64,000 bases of DNA, taken from contig FCOD02000011.1 in NCBI GenBank assembly GCA_001544655.2, positions 62,001-126,000 on the forward strand. The letters run 5' to 3'. The DNA is from Caballeronia turbans (GTDB lineage: Bacteria; Pseudomonadota; Gammaproteobacteria; Burkholderiales; Burkholderiaceae). Each line of letters opens with the position of its first letter. The stretch's first letter is position 1. The position numbers and the translations under genes were made by a program. The notes below the pieces were generated by a model. The model was not told the DNA's origin. It saw only the letters and a program-made list of their open reading frames with translations, and did not search any database. Of the stretch, positions 1-9,807 are shown piece after piece.

Positions 1-924
1 CAGGCTCGGCGTCATGCCGGGCATATCGAAGAGGCGCGTCCAGATGCCCCGCAACGCCAGCGCGTGTTGAATCTCACGCGCTTCGGGCATCGGTGTCCAC
101 GCGAAGAGCGGCGTCGCGCGCACGTCGAAGCCGTGGCTCGCGATCAACGCGGCGAGGCGCGCGCCGTCGCGATTCAGGCGTTCGCGCGTCGCGCGCTGCC
201 AGTCGGTATCGGCGAACGCGGCCATGACCGCGTGCCGCGCCGGGCCGCTGACGGTCCACGCGCCGAGCGCGTCGCGCAATGCATCGACGATCGAAGGCGC
301 GGCCAGCACGAAGCCCGCGCGGATGCCCGCGAGGCCGAAGAACTTGCCGACCGAGCGCAACACGATCAGCCCTTCGCGCGCGGTTTCGCTTGCCAGCGAC
401 GAGGCGGGATCGACATCGGCGAATGCTTCATCGACGATCAGCGTGCCGCCGCGCGATGCGAGCTGCGCGTGCCAATGCAAAAGCGTGTCGCGCGGAATGT
501 GTTGCGCCGTCGGGTTGTTCGGATTGGCGATGATCACGTGATCGACCGTATCGGGCAAGTCGCGCTCGGTGATGTCGAGCGTCGCGATTGCGTGCCCTGC
601 GCGCGCGAACGCCGGCGCGTATTCGCCGTAGGTCAGTGGCGCGACGCCCGCCGTCGCGCGGCGCAACAGCGCAGGCAGCGCGCGGATCGCCGCCTGCGAA
701 CCGGCGGCCGGCAACGCGAAAGGCGCGCCGTAATAGCGCGCGGCGCGCTCCGCGAGGCCATCGTCGTCTTCGGGCAGGCGTCGCCATGCCTCGGGGGGCA
801 CGGGCGGCACCGGAAAGCCGCGCGGATTGATGCCCGTCGATAGATCGAGCCAGTCATCGAAAGGAATCGCGTAACGGCGCGCCGCTTCGCGCAGATTGCC
901 GCCATGCCGGATGGGATGCGCCAT
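1..924 (-). CDS. cobC: Threonine-phosphate decarboxylase (cobalamin pathway), 3' end cut by window edge
   Basis: PLP-dependent class I/II aminotransferase-fold enzyme that would decarboxylate L-threonine-O-3-phosphate to aminopropanol phosphate for the cobalamin nucleotide loop. The frame is open from the ATG at 924 to base 1 (308 codons), so the C-terminus lies outside the window. It starts MAHPIRHGGNL, has the family's DLSTGINPRG stretch near residue 30, the substrate/PLP segment IIANPNNPT around 150, and the PLP-lysine motif SVGKFFGLAG around 215. It begins 1 bp after the cbiB stop, so the two are co-transcribed. Called CobC or CobD depending on nomenclature. The family is about 330-360 aa, so little is missing. 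Confidence 0.9.
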   Translation of the reverse strand, partial: MAHPIRHGGNLREAARRYAIPFDDWLDLSTGINPRGFPVPPVPPEAWRRLPEDDDGLAERAARYYGAPFALPAAGSQAAIRALPALLRRATAGVAPLTYGEYAPAFARAGHAIATLDITERDLPDTVDHVIIANPNNPTAQHIPRDTLLHWHAQLASRGGTLIVDEAFADVDPASSLASETAREGLIVLRSVGKFFGLAGIRAGFVLAAPSIVDALRDALGAWTVSGPARHAVMAAFADTDWQRATRERLNRDGARLAALIASHGFDVRATPLFAWTPMPEAREIQHALALRGIWTRLFDMPGMTPSL

Positions 925-925
925 G

Positions 926-1867
926 TCAGCTACCCGTGGTGACGCCGAGGGCGGCGAAGACCAGCAGCGCCACGAGCCACATGAGCATCGCGCGTTCGAC
1001 GAGTCGCAACGCCGCGACCACATGCCTCGGGTTCGCCGCGTGACCGGCACCGAGCGTCGGCCGCGATTCGAGCACGCCGTGATACACCGCCGGCCCGCCG
1101 ATCAGCACGTTCAAACTGCCCGCGCCCGCGGCCATCACAGGGCCGGCGTTCGGGCTGTCCCACGAGCGCGCCTGCGTGCGCCAGCAATGCCACGCCATGT
1201 GCGTATCGCCGCCAAGCGCGTAGGTCGCCGCCGTGAGACGCGCGGGAATGAAGTTGAGCACGTCGTCGAAACGCGCGGCCGCCCAGCCGAAGCGCAGATA
1301 GCGCGGCGTGCGATAGCCCCACATCGCGTCGAGCGTGTTGGCGAGGCGGAACATCAGCGCGCCCGGGCCGCCCGCGACCGCGAACCAGAAGATCGCGCCG
1401 AAGATCGCGTCGTTGCCGTTTTCCAGCGCGGATTCGACGGCCGCGCGCGAGAGCGCGTTTTCGTCGGCGTGCGACGTGTCGCGCGACACGATGCGCGAGG
1501 TCAGCGTGCGCGCGTGGTCGATATCGCCGAAGCTCAATGCGCGCGCAATCGGCGCGATGTGTTCGCGCAGACTCTTCGCGCCGAGCGCGAACCAGAGCAG
1601 CAACACATGCACGAGGCACGCATAGGCGAACGGGAGCACGCTGACGAGGAACCACGCGATACCCACCGGCGGCGCGACCAGCACGAACCACGCGAGGATG
1701 CCCGCCGGCCGCGCGCGAAAGCCGGTGTTCATGCGCGCTTCGAGCTTCTTTGCGAGCGTGCCGAAGCCGACGAGCGGATGCCGCGCGCGCGGCTCGCCGA
1801 CGATGCGATCGACGATCACGCCGAGCACCGCCAGCAGGGCCATCGCGTAGGCGGAGAGAAGGAGCAT
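926..1867 (-). CDS. cbiB: Adenosylcobinamide-phosphate synthase CbiB/CobD
   Basis: Integral membrane protein (313 aa) that joins aminopropanol phosphate to adenosylcobyric acid, making adenosylcobinamide phosphate. Visible family features: the N-terminal hydrophobic segment followed by DRIVGEPRARHPLVGFG, the conserved RIVSRDTS region near residue 125, ESALENGNDAIFGAIFWF near 145, and several further hydrophobic spans. It sits between cobU and the threonine-phosphate decarboxylase gene on the same strand with 1-5 bp spacing, which fits one operon and consecutive pathway steps. Length is normal for the family. Confidence 0.95.
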   Translation of the reverse strand: MLLLSAYAMALLAVLGVIVDRIVGEPRARHPLVGFGTLAKKLEARMNTGFRARPAGILAWFVLVAPPVGIAWFLVSVLPFAYACLVHVLLLWFALGAKSLREHIAPIARALSFGDIDHARTLTSRIVSRDTSHADENALSRAAVESALENGNDAIFGAIFWFAVAGGPGALMFRLANTLDAMWGYRTPRYLRFGWAAARFDDVLNFIPARLTAATYALGGDTHMAWHCWRTQARSWDSPNAGPVMAAGAGSLNVLIGGPAVYHGVLESRPTLGAGHAANPRHVVAALRLVERAMLMWLVALLVFAALGVTTGS

Positions 1868-1872
1868 CGCGC

Positions 1873-2421
1873 TTATCCTTTGAGCGAGAGCGGCAGGCCC
1901 GCGACCATCAGCGTCGCGCGCGCGCTCGCGGCGGCGACGCGCTGATTCAGACGGCCGAGTTCATCGACGTAAAGACGCGTGACCGAGCCGAGCGGCACCA
2001 CACCCAGCCCGATTTCATTGCTCACGACGATGACCTTGCCGCGCACGCCGGTAAGCGCCGCGTCGAATTGCGCGAAGGCCTCGCGCGCGCTGGCGGGCAG
2101 GACGGCGATTGCTTCGCCCGCGTTCGTCGGCGTGAAGAGCAGATTCGCGAGCCACAGCGTCAGGCAGTCGATCAGCACGCAATGCCCGGGGCGATCGGCT
2201 TCGCGAAGTGCGCCCGCGAGATCGAGCGGCGCTTCGACCAGCGACCAGTGCGCCGGCCTGCGCTCGCGATGATGCCGCACGCGCTCGGCGAACTCCGCAT
2301 CGCCCACGCGGGCGGTCGCGATATACGTGACGGGCAGCCCGCTTTCGGCGGCAAGACGTTCCGCGCGGGCGCTCTTGCCGGAGCGCGCGCCGCCGAGGAT
2401 GAAAGTGAGATCGGGGGTCAT
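1873..2421 (-). CDS. cobU: Bifunctional adenosylcobinamide kinase / phosphate guanylyltransferase CobU
   Basis: Phosphorylates adenosylcobinamide and transfers GMP to it, making GDP-cobinamide (182 aa from the chosen start). The P-loop GGARSGKS lies at about residues 8-15 and is followed by the family signature YIATARVGDAEFAERVRHHRERR; VLIDCLTLWLANLL is the Walker B region, and VSNEIGLGVVP follows near 135. An upstream in-frame ATG at 2484 would add 21 residues and run past the divergent cobQ start, so MTPDLTFILGG at 2421 is preferred because it puts the P-loop at the usual position. Five bp upstream of cbiB, same operon. Confidence 0.95.
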   Translation of the reverse strand: MTPDLTFILGGARSGKSARAERLAAESGLPVTYIATARVGDAEFAERVRHHRERRPAHWSLVEAPLDLAGALREADRPGHCVLIDCLTLWLANLLFTPTNAGEAIAVLPASAREAFAQFDAALTGVRGKVIVVSNEIGLGVVPLGSVTRLYVDELGRLNQRVAAASARATLMVAGLPLSLKG

Positions 2422-2477
2422 CGCGATATTGTACTGACGGGCTAAGATAGCGAGTTGCTCTTCATGGGAATCCCCCG

Positions 2478-3953
2478 ATGCCATTCACGCCACGCGGCAC
2501 GTTGATGATCCAGGGCACGACGTCCGATGCCGGCAAGAGCACGCTCGTCGCGGGCCTGTGCCGTCTCGCGCGGCGCGGCGGCGTGCGTGTCGCGCCGTTC
2601 AAGCCGCAGAACATGGCGCTCAACAGCGCGGTGACCATCGACGGCGGCGAGATCGGCCGCGCGCAGGCGCTGCAGGCGATCGCGGCGGGCGTGCCGGCGC
2701 GCATCGACTTCAATCCGGTGCTGCTCAAACCGACGAGCGATCGCGGCGCGCAGGTCATCATCCACGGTCACGCGCACGCGAACCTGGATGCGCGCGCGTA
2801 TCACGACTACAAGCGCATCGCGTTCGATGCCGTGCTCGCATCCTATGCGCGCCTGCAGGATCAATTCGATGCGGTGATCGTCGAAGGCGCGGGCAGTCCC
2901 GCCGAAATCAATCTGCGCGAGGGCGATATCGCCAACATGGGTTTTGCGGAACGCGTCGATTGCCCGGTCGTGCTCGTCGCCGATATCGATCGCGGCGGCG
3001 TGTTCGCGCATCTCGTCGGAACGCTGGCGTGTCTGTCGGAAAGCGAGCGGGCGCGCGTGCGCGGGTTCGTCATCAACCGCTTTCGCGGGGATATCGGCTT
3101 GCTGGAACCAGGGCTCGACTGGCTCGAAGCGCAAACCGGCAAGCCGGTGTTCGGCGTGCTGCCGTATCTGCACGGCCTGACGCTCGACGCCGAAGACATG
3201 CTGCCGAGCCAGCCGCACGTGCGCCGCGATGCACCTGCGTTGAAGGTGATCGTGCCCGCGCTGCCGCGCATCAGCAATCACACGGATTTCGATGCGCTGC
3301 GTGCGCACGCCCAGGTCGATTTCAGCTACGTGCGCGCGGGCATCGCGCCGCCTCCCGCCGATCTCATCGTGCTGCCCGGCTCGAAGAGCGTGCAACGCGA
3401 TCTCGCGTGGCTGCGCGAGAACGGCTGGGACCGCGCGATCGAACGGCATCTGCGTTATGGCGGCAAGGTGCTCGGCATTTGCGGCGGCATGCAGATGCTC
3501 GGGCGCACGATCGACGATCCGGATGGCGTCGAAGGCGCGGCGGGTTGCGTGAACGGGCTCGGGTTGCTCGATCTCGTCACCGTGCTCACGCGGCAAAAGC
3601 AACTGGAGAACGTCGCTGGCCGGCTGACGATCGGCGACACGCAAGCGAGCGTGCGCGGCTACGAGATCCACATGGGCCGCACGCATGGCGCGGCGCTCGC
3701 GCGGCCGTTCGTCGCGCTGGATGCGGGGCGCGTCGACGGCGCCGTTTCGGACGATGGTCAGATCGCCGCGACCTATCTGCACGGCCTATTCGACACACCC
3801 GAAGCCTGCGCCGCGCTGCTCGCATGGGCGGGCGTGAAGGGCGCCGAGCCGCTCGATTACCCGGCGCTGCGCGAGGTGTCGCTCGATCGTCTCGCGGATT
3901 CGTTCGCGCAATCGCTCGATCTCGACGCCCTGCAGGCCGCCTTCGCTCAATAA
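2478..3953 (+). CDS. cobQ: Cobyric acid synthase CobQ/CbiP
   Basis: Amidates the b, d, e and g carboxylates of adenosylcobyrinic acid a,c-diamide using glutamine and ATP (491 aa, full length). The N-terminal synthetase domain has [10 protein letters not shown] (residues 13-22) and [10 protein letters not shown]; the C-terminal class I glutamine amidotransferase domain has [11 protein letters not shown] with the nucleophilic cysteine near residue 333 and the catalytic histidine in ATYLHGLFD near 430. It is divergent from cobU with only 56 bp between the start codons, too little room for a cobalamin riboswitch. Its last 7 bases overlap the end of the convergent thioesterase gene. Confidence 0.96.
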   Translation: MPFTPRGTLMIQGTTSDAGKSTLVAGLCRLARRGGVRVAPFKPQNMALNSAVTIDGGEIGRAQALQAIAAGVPARIDFNPVLLKPTSDRGAQVIIHGHAHANLDARAYHDYKRIAFDAVLASYARLQDQFDAVIVEGAGSPAEINLREGDIANMGFAERVDCPVVLVADIDRGGVFAHLVGTLACLSESERARVRGFVINRFRGDIGLLEPGLDWLEAQTGKPVFGVLPYLHGLTLDAEDMLPSQPHVRRDAPALKVIVPALPRISNHTDFDALRAHAQVDFSYVRAGIAPPPADLIVLPGSKSVQRDLAWLRENGWDRAIERHLRYGGKVLGICGGMQMLGRTIDDPDGVEGAAGCVNGLGLLDLVTVLTRQKQLENVAGRLTIGDTQASVRGYEIHMGRTHGAALARPFVALDAGRVDGAVSDDGQIAATYLHGLFDTPEACAALLAWAGVKGAEPLDYPALREVSLDRLADSFAQSLDLDALQAAFAQ

Positions 3954-4366
3954 AGAATCATCTGCGTGCAACGGAACATCGCGATGAGCTTGCCGTCGCC
4001 GTTCGTTACCGTCGCGTCCCATACCTGCGTGCTGCGTCCGAGATGCACGGCCGTGGCCTTCGCGACGATCTTTCCTTCGCGCGCCGTCGAAACGTGGTTG
4101 CTCTTCAGTTCGAGCGTCGTGAAGTTCTGCGCCTTCTCCGGCAGATGCGCGATGCATGCGTAGCCGCAGCACGTATCCGCCAGGCCGACGACGGTCGCGG
4201 CGTGCAGAAAGCCGTTGGGCGCGAGCAGTTCCGGACGGATCGTGAGTTCGCCGCTCAGTTCGCCCTGATCGAGCGAAATCAGTTGCACGCCGAGCAGGTC
4301 GGGCAGGCGGCCTTTCTGGCGGTGGCGCAGGAAATCGAGCGTGACATCGGGGCGGAGCTGGGTCAT
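3947..4366 (-). CDS. PaaI-family hotdog-fold thioesterase
   Basis: Hotdog-fold thioesterase, probably acting on acyl- or aryl-CoA (139 aa from [12 protein letters not shown]). The core [19 protein letters not shown] at about residues 50-68 is the PaaI/YbgC-type substrate-binding helix, and the C-terminal half contains [15 protein letters not shown] and the [15 protein letters not shown] strands. The frame extends upstream to an ATG at 4528, but the extra 54 residues are not family-like, so the internal ATG is used; no good Shine-Dalgarno sequence is visible there. It converges on cobQ with a short tail overlap. The substrate cannot be assigned. Confidence 0.85.
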   Translation of the reverse strand: MTQLRPDVTLDFLRHRQKGRLPDLLGVQLISLDQGELSGELTIRPELLAPNGFLHAATVVGLADTCCGYACIAHLPEKAQNFTTLELKSNHVSTAREGKIVAKATAVHLGRSTQVWDATVTNGDGKLIAMFRCTQMILY

Positions 4367-4564
4367 GGGCGGTCGGAGTCGGAAAGGAGGACGAATGCCG
4401 GGATTGGCGGCGAATGCGGCACGGCCGTTCGGCCAGCGTGCCGGATGCAGCACTTTTGCCGATAATATCAACGCTCGAATCATGCACCTGTTCTTGTAAA
4501 GCGAAATCGTGCGCGCCCGCGCGGCCAAGCGCCCGCGCGCTCAACAAAAAATCCGGGACACTTC

Positions 4565-5191
4565 ATGACCGTGATCGTGGTGGCAAATCCGAAGGGCGGC
4601 GTGGGCAAAAGCACGCTCGCAACCAATCTGGCCGGGTATTTCGCGGCAGAAGGCGAGTGGGTCGCGCTCGCCGATCTCGACAAGCAGCGCTCATCGCACG
4701 CGTGGCTCTCGTTGCGCGTCGACACGCTGCCGAAGATCGAGGAATGGGTCATCGACATCGATACGCCCGCGAAGCCGCCCAAAGGTCTGGAGAAAGCCGT
4801 CGTCGATACCCCCGCCGGCGTGCACGGCAATCGCCTCGCGCTCGCGCTGGAACTGGCGGACAAGGTGATCGTGCCGCTGCAGCCGTCGATGTTCGACATT
4901 CTCGCGACGCAGGACTTTCTCGCGAAACTCGCGAAGGAAAAGGCGGTGCGCAAGGGATCGATCGAAGTCGGCGTGGTCGGCATGCGCGTGGATGCGCGCA
5001 CGCGCTCGGCGGACCAGCTGCATCGCTTCGTCGAGGGGCTCGACCTGCCGGTGCTCGGCTTTCTGCGCGATACGCAGAACTACGTCCAGCTCGCGGCGCA
5101 CGGTCTCACCATCTGGGACGTGGCGAAGAGCCGCGTCGAGAAGGATCTGGAGCAGTGGGCGCCGATCATCGAATGGGTGTGTAAAAAATAA
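4565..5191 (+). CDS. Orphan ParA/MinD-family P-loop ATPase
   Basis: 208-residue ParA-type ATPase. The deviant Walker A KGGVGKST is at residues 10-17, a Walker A' LADLDKQRSS near 37, and the Walker B-like stretch KAVVDTPAGVHG near 78. No parB partner, plasmid gene or DNA-binding domain is adjacent, so a role in positioning a protein or membrane cargo is as likely as DNA segregation. It is distinct from MinD at 54651: shorter and without a membrane-targeting tail. It ends just before a shared bidirectional terminator with panD. Confidence 0.85.
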   Translation: MTVIVVANPKGGVGKSTLATNLAGYFAAEGEWVALADLDKQRSSHAWLSLRVDTLPKIEEWVIDIDTPAKPPKGLEKAVVDTPAGVHGNRLALALELADKVIVPLQPSMFDILATQDFLAKLAKEKAVRKGSIEVGVVGMRVDARTRSADQLHRFVEGLDLPVLGFLRDTQNYVQLAAHGLTIWDVAKSRVEKDLEQWAPIIEWVCKK

Positions 5192-5221
5192 AAAAGCCGG
5201 CGTCCCGCAGGAACGCCGGCT
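5187..5221 (-). terminator. Intrinsic terminator between parA-like gene and panD
   Basis: Stem GCCGGCGT (5196-5203) pairs with ACGCCGGC (5213-5220) around a 9-nt loop. The A-rich run at 5187-5195 becomes a U-tract on the minus strand, so it mainly ends the scpA-panC-panD transcript. It can also form for the plus-strand gene. Confidence 0.85.
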
Positions 5222-5239
5222 TGTGCCAGGAAGCGGCGA

Positions 5240-5626
5240 TTACGTCCAGTTCTGCGTCGGCACGTGATCGCGGCTTCCCTTGATGCGGTTGTCGTCGTCG
5301 ACGAACACGAGATTCGGCTTCCAGCCCGCCTTGATCTCTTCCTCATCGACCTGCGCGAACGCCGCGATGATCACGAGATCGCCCAGTTGCGCGCGCCGGG
5401 CGGCCGAACCGTTCAGCGAGATCATGCCGCTGCCGCGCTCGCCCTTGATGGCGTAAGTCGTGAGGCGCTCGCCGTTGTTCACGTTCCAGATGTCGATCTG
5501 CTCGTTCTCCATCAGGTTCGCGGCTTCGAGCAGGTCTTCGTCGATCGCGCACGAGCCTTCGTAGTGCAATTCGCAGTGCGTGACCGTCGCGCGGTGAATC
5601 TTCGATTTGAGCAGGGTGCGTTGCAT
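5240..5626 (-). CDS. panD: Aspartate 1-decarboxylase PanD
   Basis: Pyruvoyl enzyme making beta-alanine from aspartate for pantothenate (128 aa). It starts [16 protein letters not shown]; the self-cleavage site Gly24-Ser25 lies in LHYEGSC, Ser25 becoming the pyruvoyl group. Conserved [10 protein letters not shown] and [12 protein letters not shown] follow. The frame runs 27 codons further upstream into panC, but the family start is clear. It is 10 bp downstream of panC, so these two steps of pantothenate synthesis are co-transcribed. panB is not in the window. Confidence 0.97.
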   Translation of the reverse strand: MQRTLLKSKIHRATVTHCELHYEGSCAIDEDLLEAANLMENEQIDIWNVNNGERLTTYAIKGERGSGMISLNGSAARRAQLGDLVIIAAFAQVDEEEIKAGWKPNLVFVDDDNRIKGSRDHVPTQNWT

Positions 5627-5636
5627 GATGCTTCCT

Positions 5637-6518
<882 letters not shown>

Positions 6519-6540
6519 CTAGGGAAAGGAAAAGCGAATT

Positions 6541-7452
6541 CTAGGCGGGCGAGTACGCGAGTCTCACGTAGATCGGCGCGTAAGGCTCGGCCTGCGTGAT
6601 TTCGATCAGCGATTCGCGCGACAGCTCCAGCATCGCGATGAAATTCACGACGACCACCGGCACGCCGCGCGTGGTGTCGAAAAGCTCCGTGAACTCCATG
6701 AAACGCGCGGTCTGAAGCCGCCTCAGGATCACGCTCATATGCTCGCGCACCGAAAGCTCCTCGCGCGAGATCTTGTGATGCTGAACCAGCTTCGCGCGCT
6801 TGATGACGTCGGCCCACGCGGCGCGCAGGTCGTTCATGTCGACGTCGGGGAAGCGCTGCTCGGCGGATTGCTCGATATAGATGTCCGCGCGCAGGAAGTC
6901 GCGGCCGAGCTGCGGCAGCTGGTCGATCTTCTGCGCGGCGAGTTTCATCTGCTCGTATTCCAGCAGGCGCCGCACGAGCTCGGCGCGCGGGTCTTCGGCT
7001 TCCTCGCCGGTGTCGGCTTTCTTGACCGGCAGCAGCATGCGCGACTTGATTTCGATCAGCATCGCGGCCATCAGCAGATACTCCGACGCGAGCTCCAGAT
7101 TCGATTCGCGGATCTGGTCGACGTAGCCGAGGTATTGCGCGGTGACATCCGCCATCGGGATGTCGAGCACGTTGAAGTTCTGCTTGCGGATGAGATAGAG
7201 CAGCAGGTCGAGCGGGCCTTCGAACGCTTCGAGAAAGATCTCTAGCGCATCGGGCGGAATGTAGAGGTCGGTGGGCAGCTTCCAGAGCGGCTCGCCGTAC
7301 AGATGCGCGATCGCAACGCCGTCGATGGTGTCGGGCGTCGAATCGGTCGCGGGCGTGGCGAGCGCCACCGTCCGGTCTTCCCGTGCGTCGTCGCGCTTGC
7401 CCTCATGCGGCGAATGCGCGGACGATTGCGGCTCGTGGCCGGCTGCGCTCAC
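6541..7452 (-). CDS. scpA: Segregation and condensation protein ScpA
   Basis: Kleisin subunit of the bacterial SMC condensin (303 aa). The N-terminal kleisin region reads FEGPLDLLLYLIRKQNFNVLDIPM at about residues 70-93, followed by ASEYLLMAAMLIEIKSRMLLP; the C-terminal winged helix carries HMSVILRRLQTARFMEFTELF. The GTG at 7452 comes 2 bp after the DUF3460 stop and gives a start VSAAGHEP. A much longer frame exists upstream but crosses the DUF3460 gene in another phase. No scpB or smc is nearby. The first ~60 residues are low-complexity and unlikely to be conserved. Confidence 0.92.
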   Translation of the reverse strand: MSAAGHEPQSSAHSPHEGKRDDAREDRTVALATPATDSTPDTIDGVAIAHLYGEPLWKLPTDLYIPPDALEIFLEAFEGPLDLLLYLIRKQNFNVLDIPMADVTAQYLGYVDQIRESNLELASEYLLMAAMLIEIKSRMLLPVKKADTGEEAEDPRAELVRRLLEYEQMKLAAQKIDQLPQLGRDFLRADIYIEQSAEQRFPDVDMNDLRAAWADVIKRAKLVQHHKISREELSVREHMSVILRRLQTARFMEFTELFDTTRGVPVVVVNFIAMLELSRESLIEITQAEPYAPIYVRLAYSPA

Positions 7453-7454
7453 GT

Positions 7455-7640
7455 TCAGAAGTTCTGGTAGTAGACGTAGGGCGTCTGGTTCACGCGGGAT
7501 TTCTGTTGCGTGCTGCGCTCGTCGAGGTCGATCGGCTGCTTGTCCCACAGAAGTGCGCGGCCGCGGCGCTGTTCTTCTTCCAGCGACGGCTTTTGCTCTT
7601 TCAACTGATTGATGAACTGGGTGATATCCGACTGATACAT
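7455..7640 (-). CDS. DUF3460 family small protein
   Basis: 61-residue protein that looks complete, starting MYQSDITQFINQLKEQKP and ending YVYYQNF. It matches my recollection of DUF3460, a short family found beside scpA in Burkholderiales. Sequence is charged (LEEEQRRGRALLWDKQPIDLDE), with no signal peptide or membrane segment. Stop and scpA start are 2 bp apart, implying translational coupling. Function unknown. Confidence 0.85.
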   Translation of the reverse strand: MYQSDITQFINQLKEQKPSLEEEQRRGRALLWDKQPIDLDERSTQQKSRVNQTPYVYYQNF

Positions 7641-7985
7641 GATCCGGCTTCCGTTGGGGTCGAGGCGCAGGCCTCTTTGACGATGTCGGCGAACGCGCCA
7701 GCGCGCGTTTCGCCTGTGAATTTGCCTTTGGGCGGAATTTTACCGCAAGCGTGCGGCGGCAACGCATATCGGCGAGCGCGTGTTTCGTGTCTCGAAAGGC
7801 GCACGTGCGTGCCGGTTTTGCGGAACCCGGCCGGCACAGAGCCGTCCAACGGCGCACGTCTGGCGCGAGGCGGGCCGCTTTGCGGTGGCGGCGCATGCCG
7901 ATGTGGTGAAATAGCGCCTGCGCCCGCTTGCGCGTCGGCTGCACGTTTATACCAATCCCATTCATCCCGATGCCGGAGGTCACGT
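7641..7985. other. Intergenic region between DUF3460 operon and tamA
   Basis: 345 bp between divergent transcription units. No convincing ORF. A TAAAAT-like -10 element on the minus strand lies at 7737-7742 without an obvious matching -35. The tamA ribosome binding site GGAGG is at 7975-7979. I see no repeat or structured element. Confidence 0.5.
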
Positions 7986-9773
7986 TTGGCGGGGCGTTCG
8001 TTTGATCCGCTGCGCGCGTTGCGCGCGAAGTCGCCAGGCGCGGGACGCTTGCCGGCCTTGATGGTCGCGTTCATCGCGTTCGGCCTCGCCACGCCTGCAT
8101 TCGCCAAGTACGACGTCGACGTCGACGCGCCGCGCAGCGTGAAGAAGCTGCTCAAGGACAATCTCGACATCGCGCGCTTCGCGAGGCGCGACGACGTGAG
8201 CGACGACCAGTTCCAGTTCCTCGTCACCGCCACGCCCAAGGACGTGCGCGATCTCGTCGCGACCGAAGGCTATTTCACGCCGGTCGTGCGCACGGATGTC
8301 ACGACCGTCGACGACAAACGCAGCGTCAAGGTGAGCGTCGACCCCGGCCCGCGGACCCAGATCGCCTCGGTGCAGCTGCATTTCACCGGCGCGGTGACGA
8401 CCGAGGACCACGCGCGGGAGAACGCGGCGCGTTTCGCCTTTTCGGTCAACGAAGGCGATCCGTTCACGCAAAGCGGCTGGAACGATGCGAAGAACGCCGC
8501 GCTTAGGGCGCTGCAGTCGAAGCGCTATCTCGGCGCGAAGATCGTGCGCTCGCAGGCGCGCATCAATCCGCGCGCGCATCTCGCCGATCTCTCCGTGACC
8601 TTCGACAGCGGTCCGACCTTCACGCTCGGCAAGCTCGATGTGAGCGGGCCGAAGCGCTATCCCGCGTGGATCATCGATCACGTGAATCCGATTCAGGAAG
8701 GCGAGGTGTACGACGTCGCGCGCGTAAACGAGTTGCAGCGGCAGATCCAGAACACGCCGTACTACGCGAGCGTGGCGATCGACGTGGACAACGACGTCAG
8801 CAAGCCGGTCGAAACGCCGCTGCACGTGAAGGTGAGCGAGTACCCGTACAACAGCATCCGCTACGGCGTGGGCTACGCGACGGACACGGGTTTTCACATC
8901 CAGGGCGCGTACAGCTATCTCGACACGTTCGGGAAGGCGTATCCGTTCACGATCTCCGGCCGGCTCGACCAGACGCAGCAGTACGGCCGCGTGCAACTGG
9001 CGATGCCGCCCGATTCGCACGGCTGGGTGAACGCCGTATTCGGCTCCTACACGATCACCGACGTATCGAGCACGGAGATCTACAGCGCGCGCGTCGGCGT
9101 GCAGCGTTCGCGCTCGCGTCAGAACATCGACACGACGTATTCGCTGACTTTCTACGACGACCGCCTGACGCAAAACGAGCCGAATCCGTCGACGGCGCGC
9201 GCGCTCGTGCCCGCGTGGAGCTGGGTGCGCCGCGACGTCGACGATCCGCTGTTCCCGCGCCGCGGCAATATCATCCGGGCGGAGGCGGGCTTCGCCGTCA
9301 AGGGCGTGATGGCCGATCAGACGTTCGCGCGCCTCTACACCAACGCGCTGCAGTATGTGCCGCTCGGCAAGAACGATCTGCTCGTGTTCCGCGCGGAGTT
9401 CGGCGGCGTGTTCACGAGCGGGCCGTCGAGCGGCGTGCCCGCGTCGCTGCTGTTTCGCGCGGGTGGCGCGAACTCGGTGCGCGGATACAGCTATCTGAGT
9501 ATCGGCAACAACGTCGCGGGCTCGATCCTGCCGACCAAGTACATGGTGACGGGCAGCAGCGAATATCAACACTGGTTCACGCACGACTGGGGCGGCGCGG
9601 TGTTCTTCGACATCGGCACCGCGACCGACACCTGGGGCGAGCGCGTGTTCCAGCCCGGCGCGGGCATCGGCGCGCGCTGGCGCAGCCCGGTCGGCCCGGT
9701 GAACGTCGACCTGGCGTATGGGTTCAAGAACAAGAGCATCAAGCCGTATCTGACGCTCGGCATCGCCTTCTGA
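7986..9773 (+). CDS. tamA: Translocation and assembly module outer-membrane protein TamA
   Basis: BamA/Omp85-superfamily outer-membrane protein (595 aa from the TTG at 7986) that works with TamB in inserting or moving envelope components. A signal peptide with hydrophobic core MVAFIAFGLA ends at PAFA|KYDVDV; about 200 residues of POTRA-like repeats follow, then a C-terminal beta-barrel with the Omp85 signature FFDIGTATDTWG and ending LTLGIAF. The TTG is chosen because GGAGG sits 6 bp upstream; the next ATG (8061) would leave a signal peptide without its basic N-region. It lies 34 bp upstream of tamB. Confidence 0.93.
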   Translation: MAGRSFDPLRALRAKSPGAGRLPALMVAFIAFGLATPAFAKYDVDVDAPRSVKKLLKDNLDIARFARRDDVSDDQFQFLVTATPKDVRDLVATEGYFTPVVRTDVTTVDDKRSVKVSVDPGPRTQIASVQLHFTGAVTTEDHARENAARFAFSVNEGDPFTQSGWNDAKNAALRALQSKRYLGAKIVRSQARINPRAHLADLSVTFDSGPTFTLGKLDVSGPKRYPAWIIDHVNPIQEGEVYDVARVNELQRQIQNTPYYASVAIDVDNDVSKPVETPLHVKVSEYPYNSIRYGVGYATDTGFHIQGAYSYLDTFGKAYPFTISGRLDQTQQYGRVQLAMPPDSHGWVNAVFGSYTITDVSSTEIYSARVGVQRSRSRQNIDTTYSLTFYDDRLTQNEPNPSTARALVPAWSWVRRDVDDPLFPRRGNIIRAEAGFAVKGVMADQTFARLYTNALQYVPLGKNDLLVFRAEFGGVFTSGPSSGVPASLLFRAGGANSVRGYSYLSIGNNVAGSILPTKYMVTGSSEYQHWFTHDWGGAVFFDIGTATDTWGERVFQPGAGIGARWRSPVGPVNVDLAYGFKNKSIKPYLTLGIAF

Positions 9774-9807
9774 TGCGCGCGAGAACGATGAAGGGAAGTG
9801 AATCGGC

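Noticed and set aside
2422-2477. Cobalamin riboswitch upstream of cobQ/cobU
   Set aside because: Only 56 bp separate the divergent start codons, too short for the roughly 200-nt element.
4395-4499. 34-codon plus-strand mini-ORF after AAAGGAGG
   Set aside because: Good ribosome-binding-like sequence but it overlaps the upstream part of the antisense thioesterase frame and resembles no known peptide.
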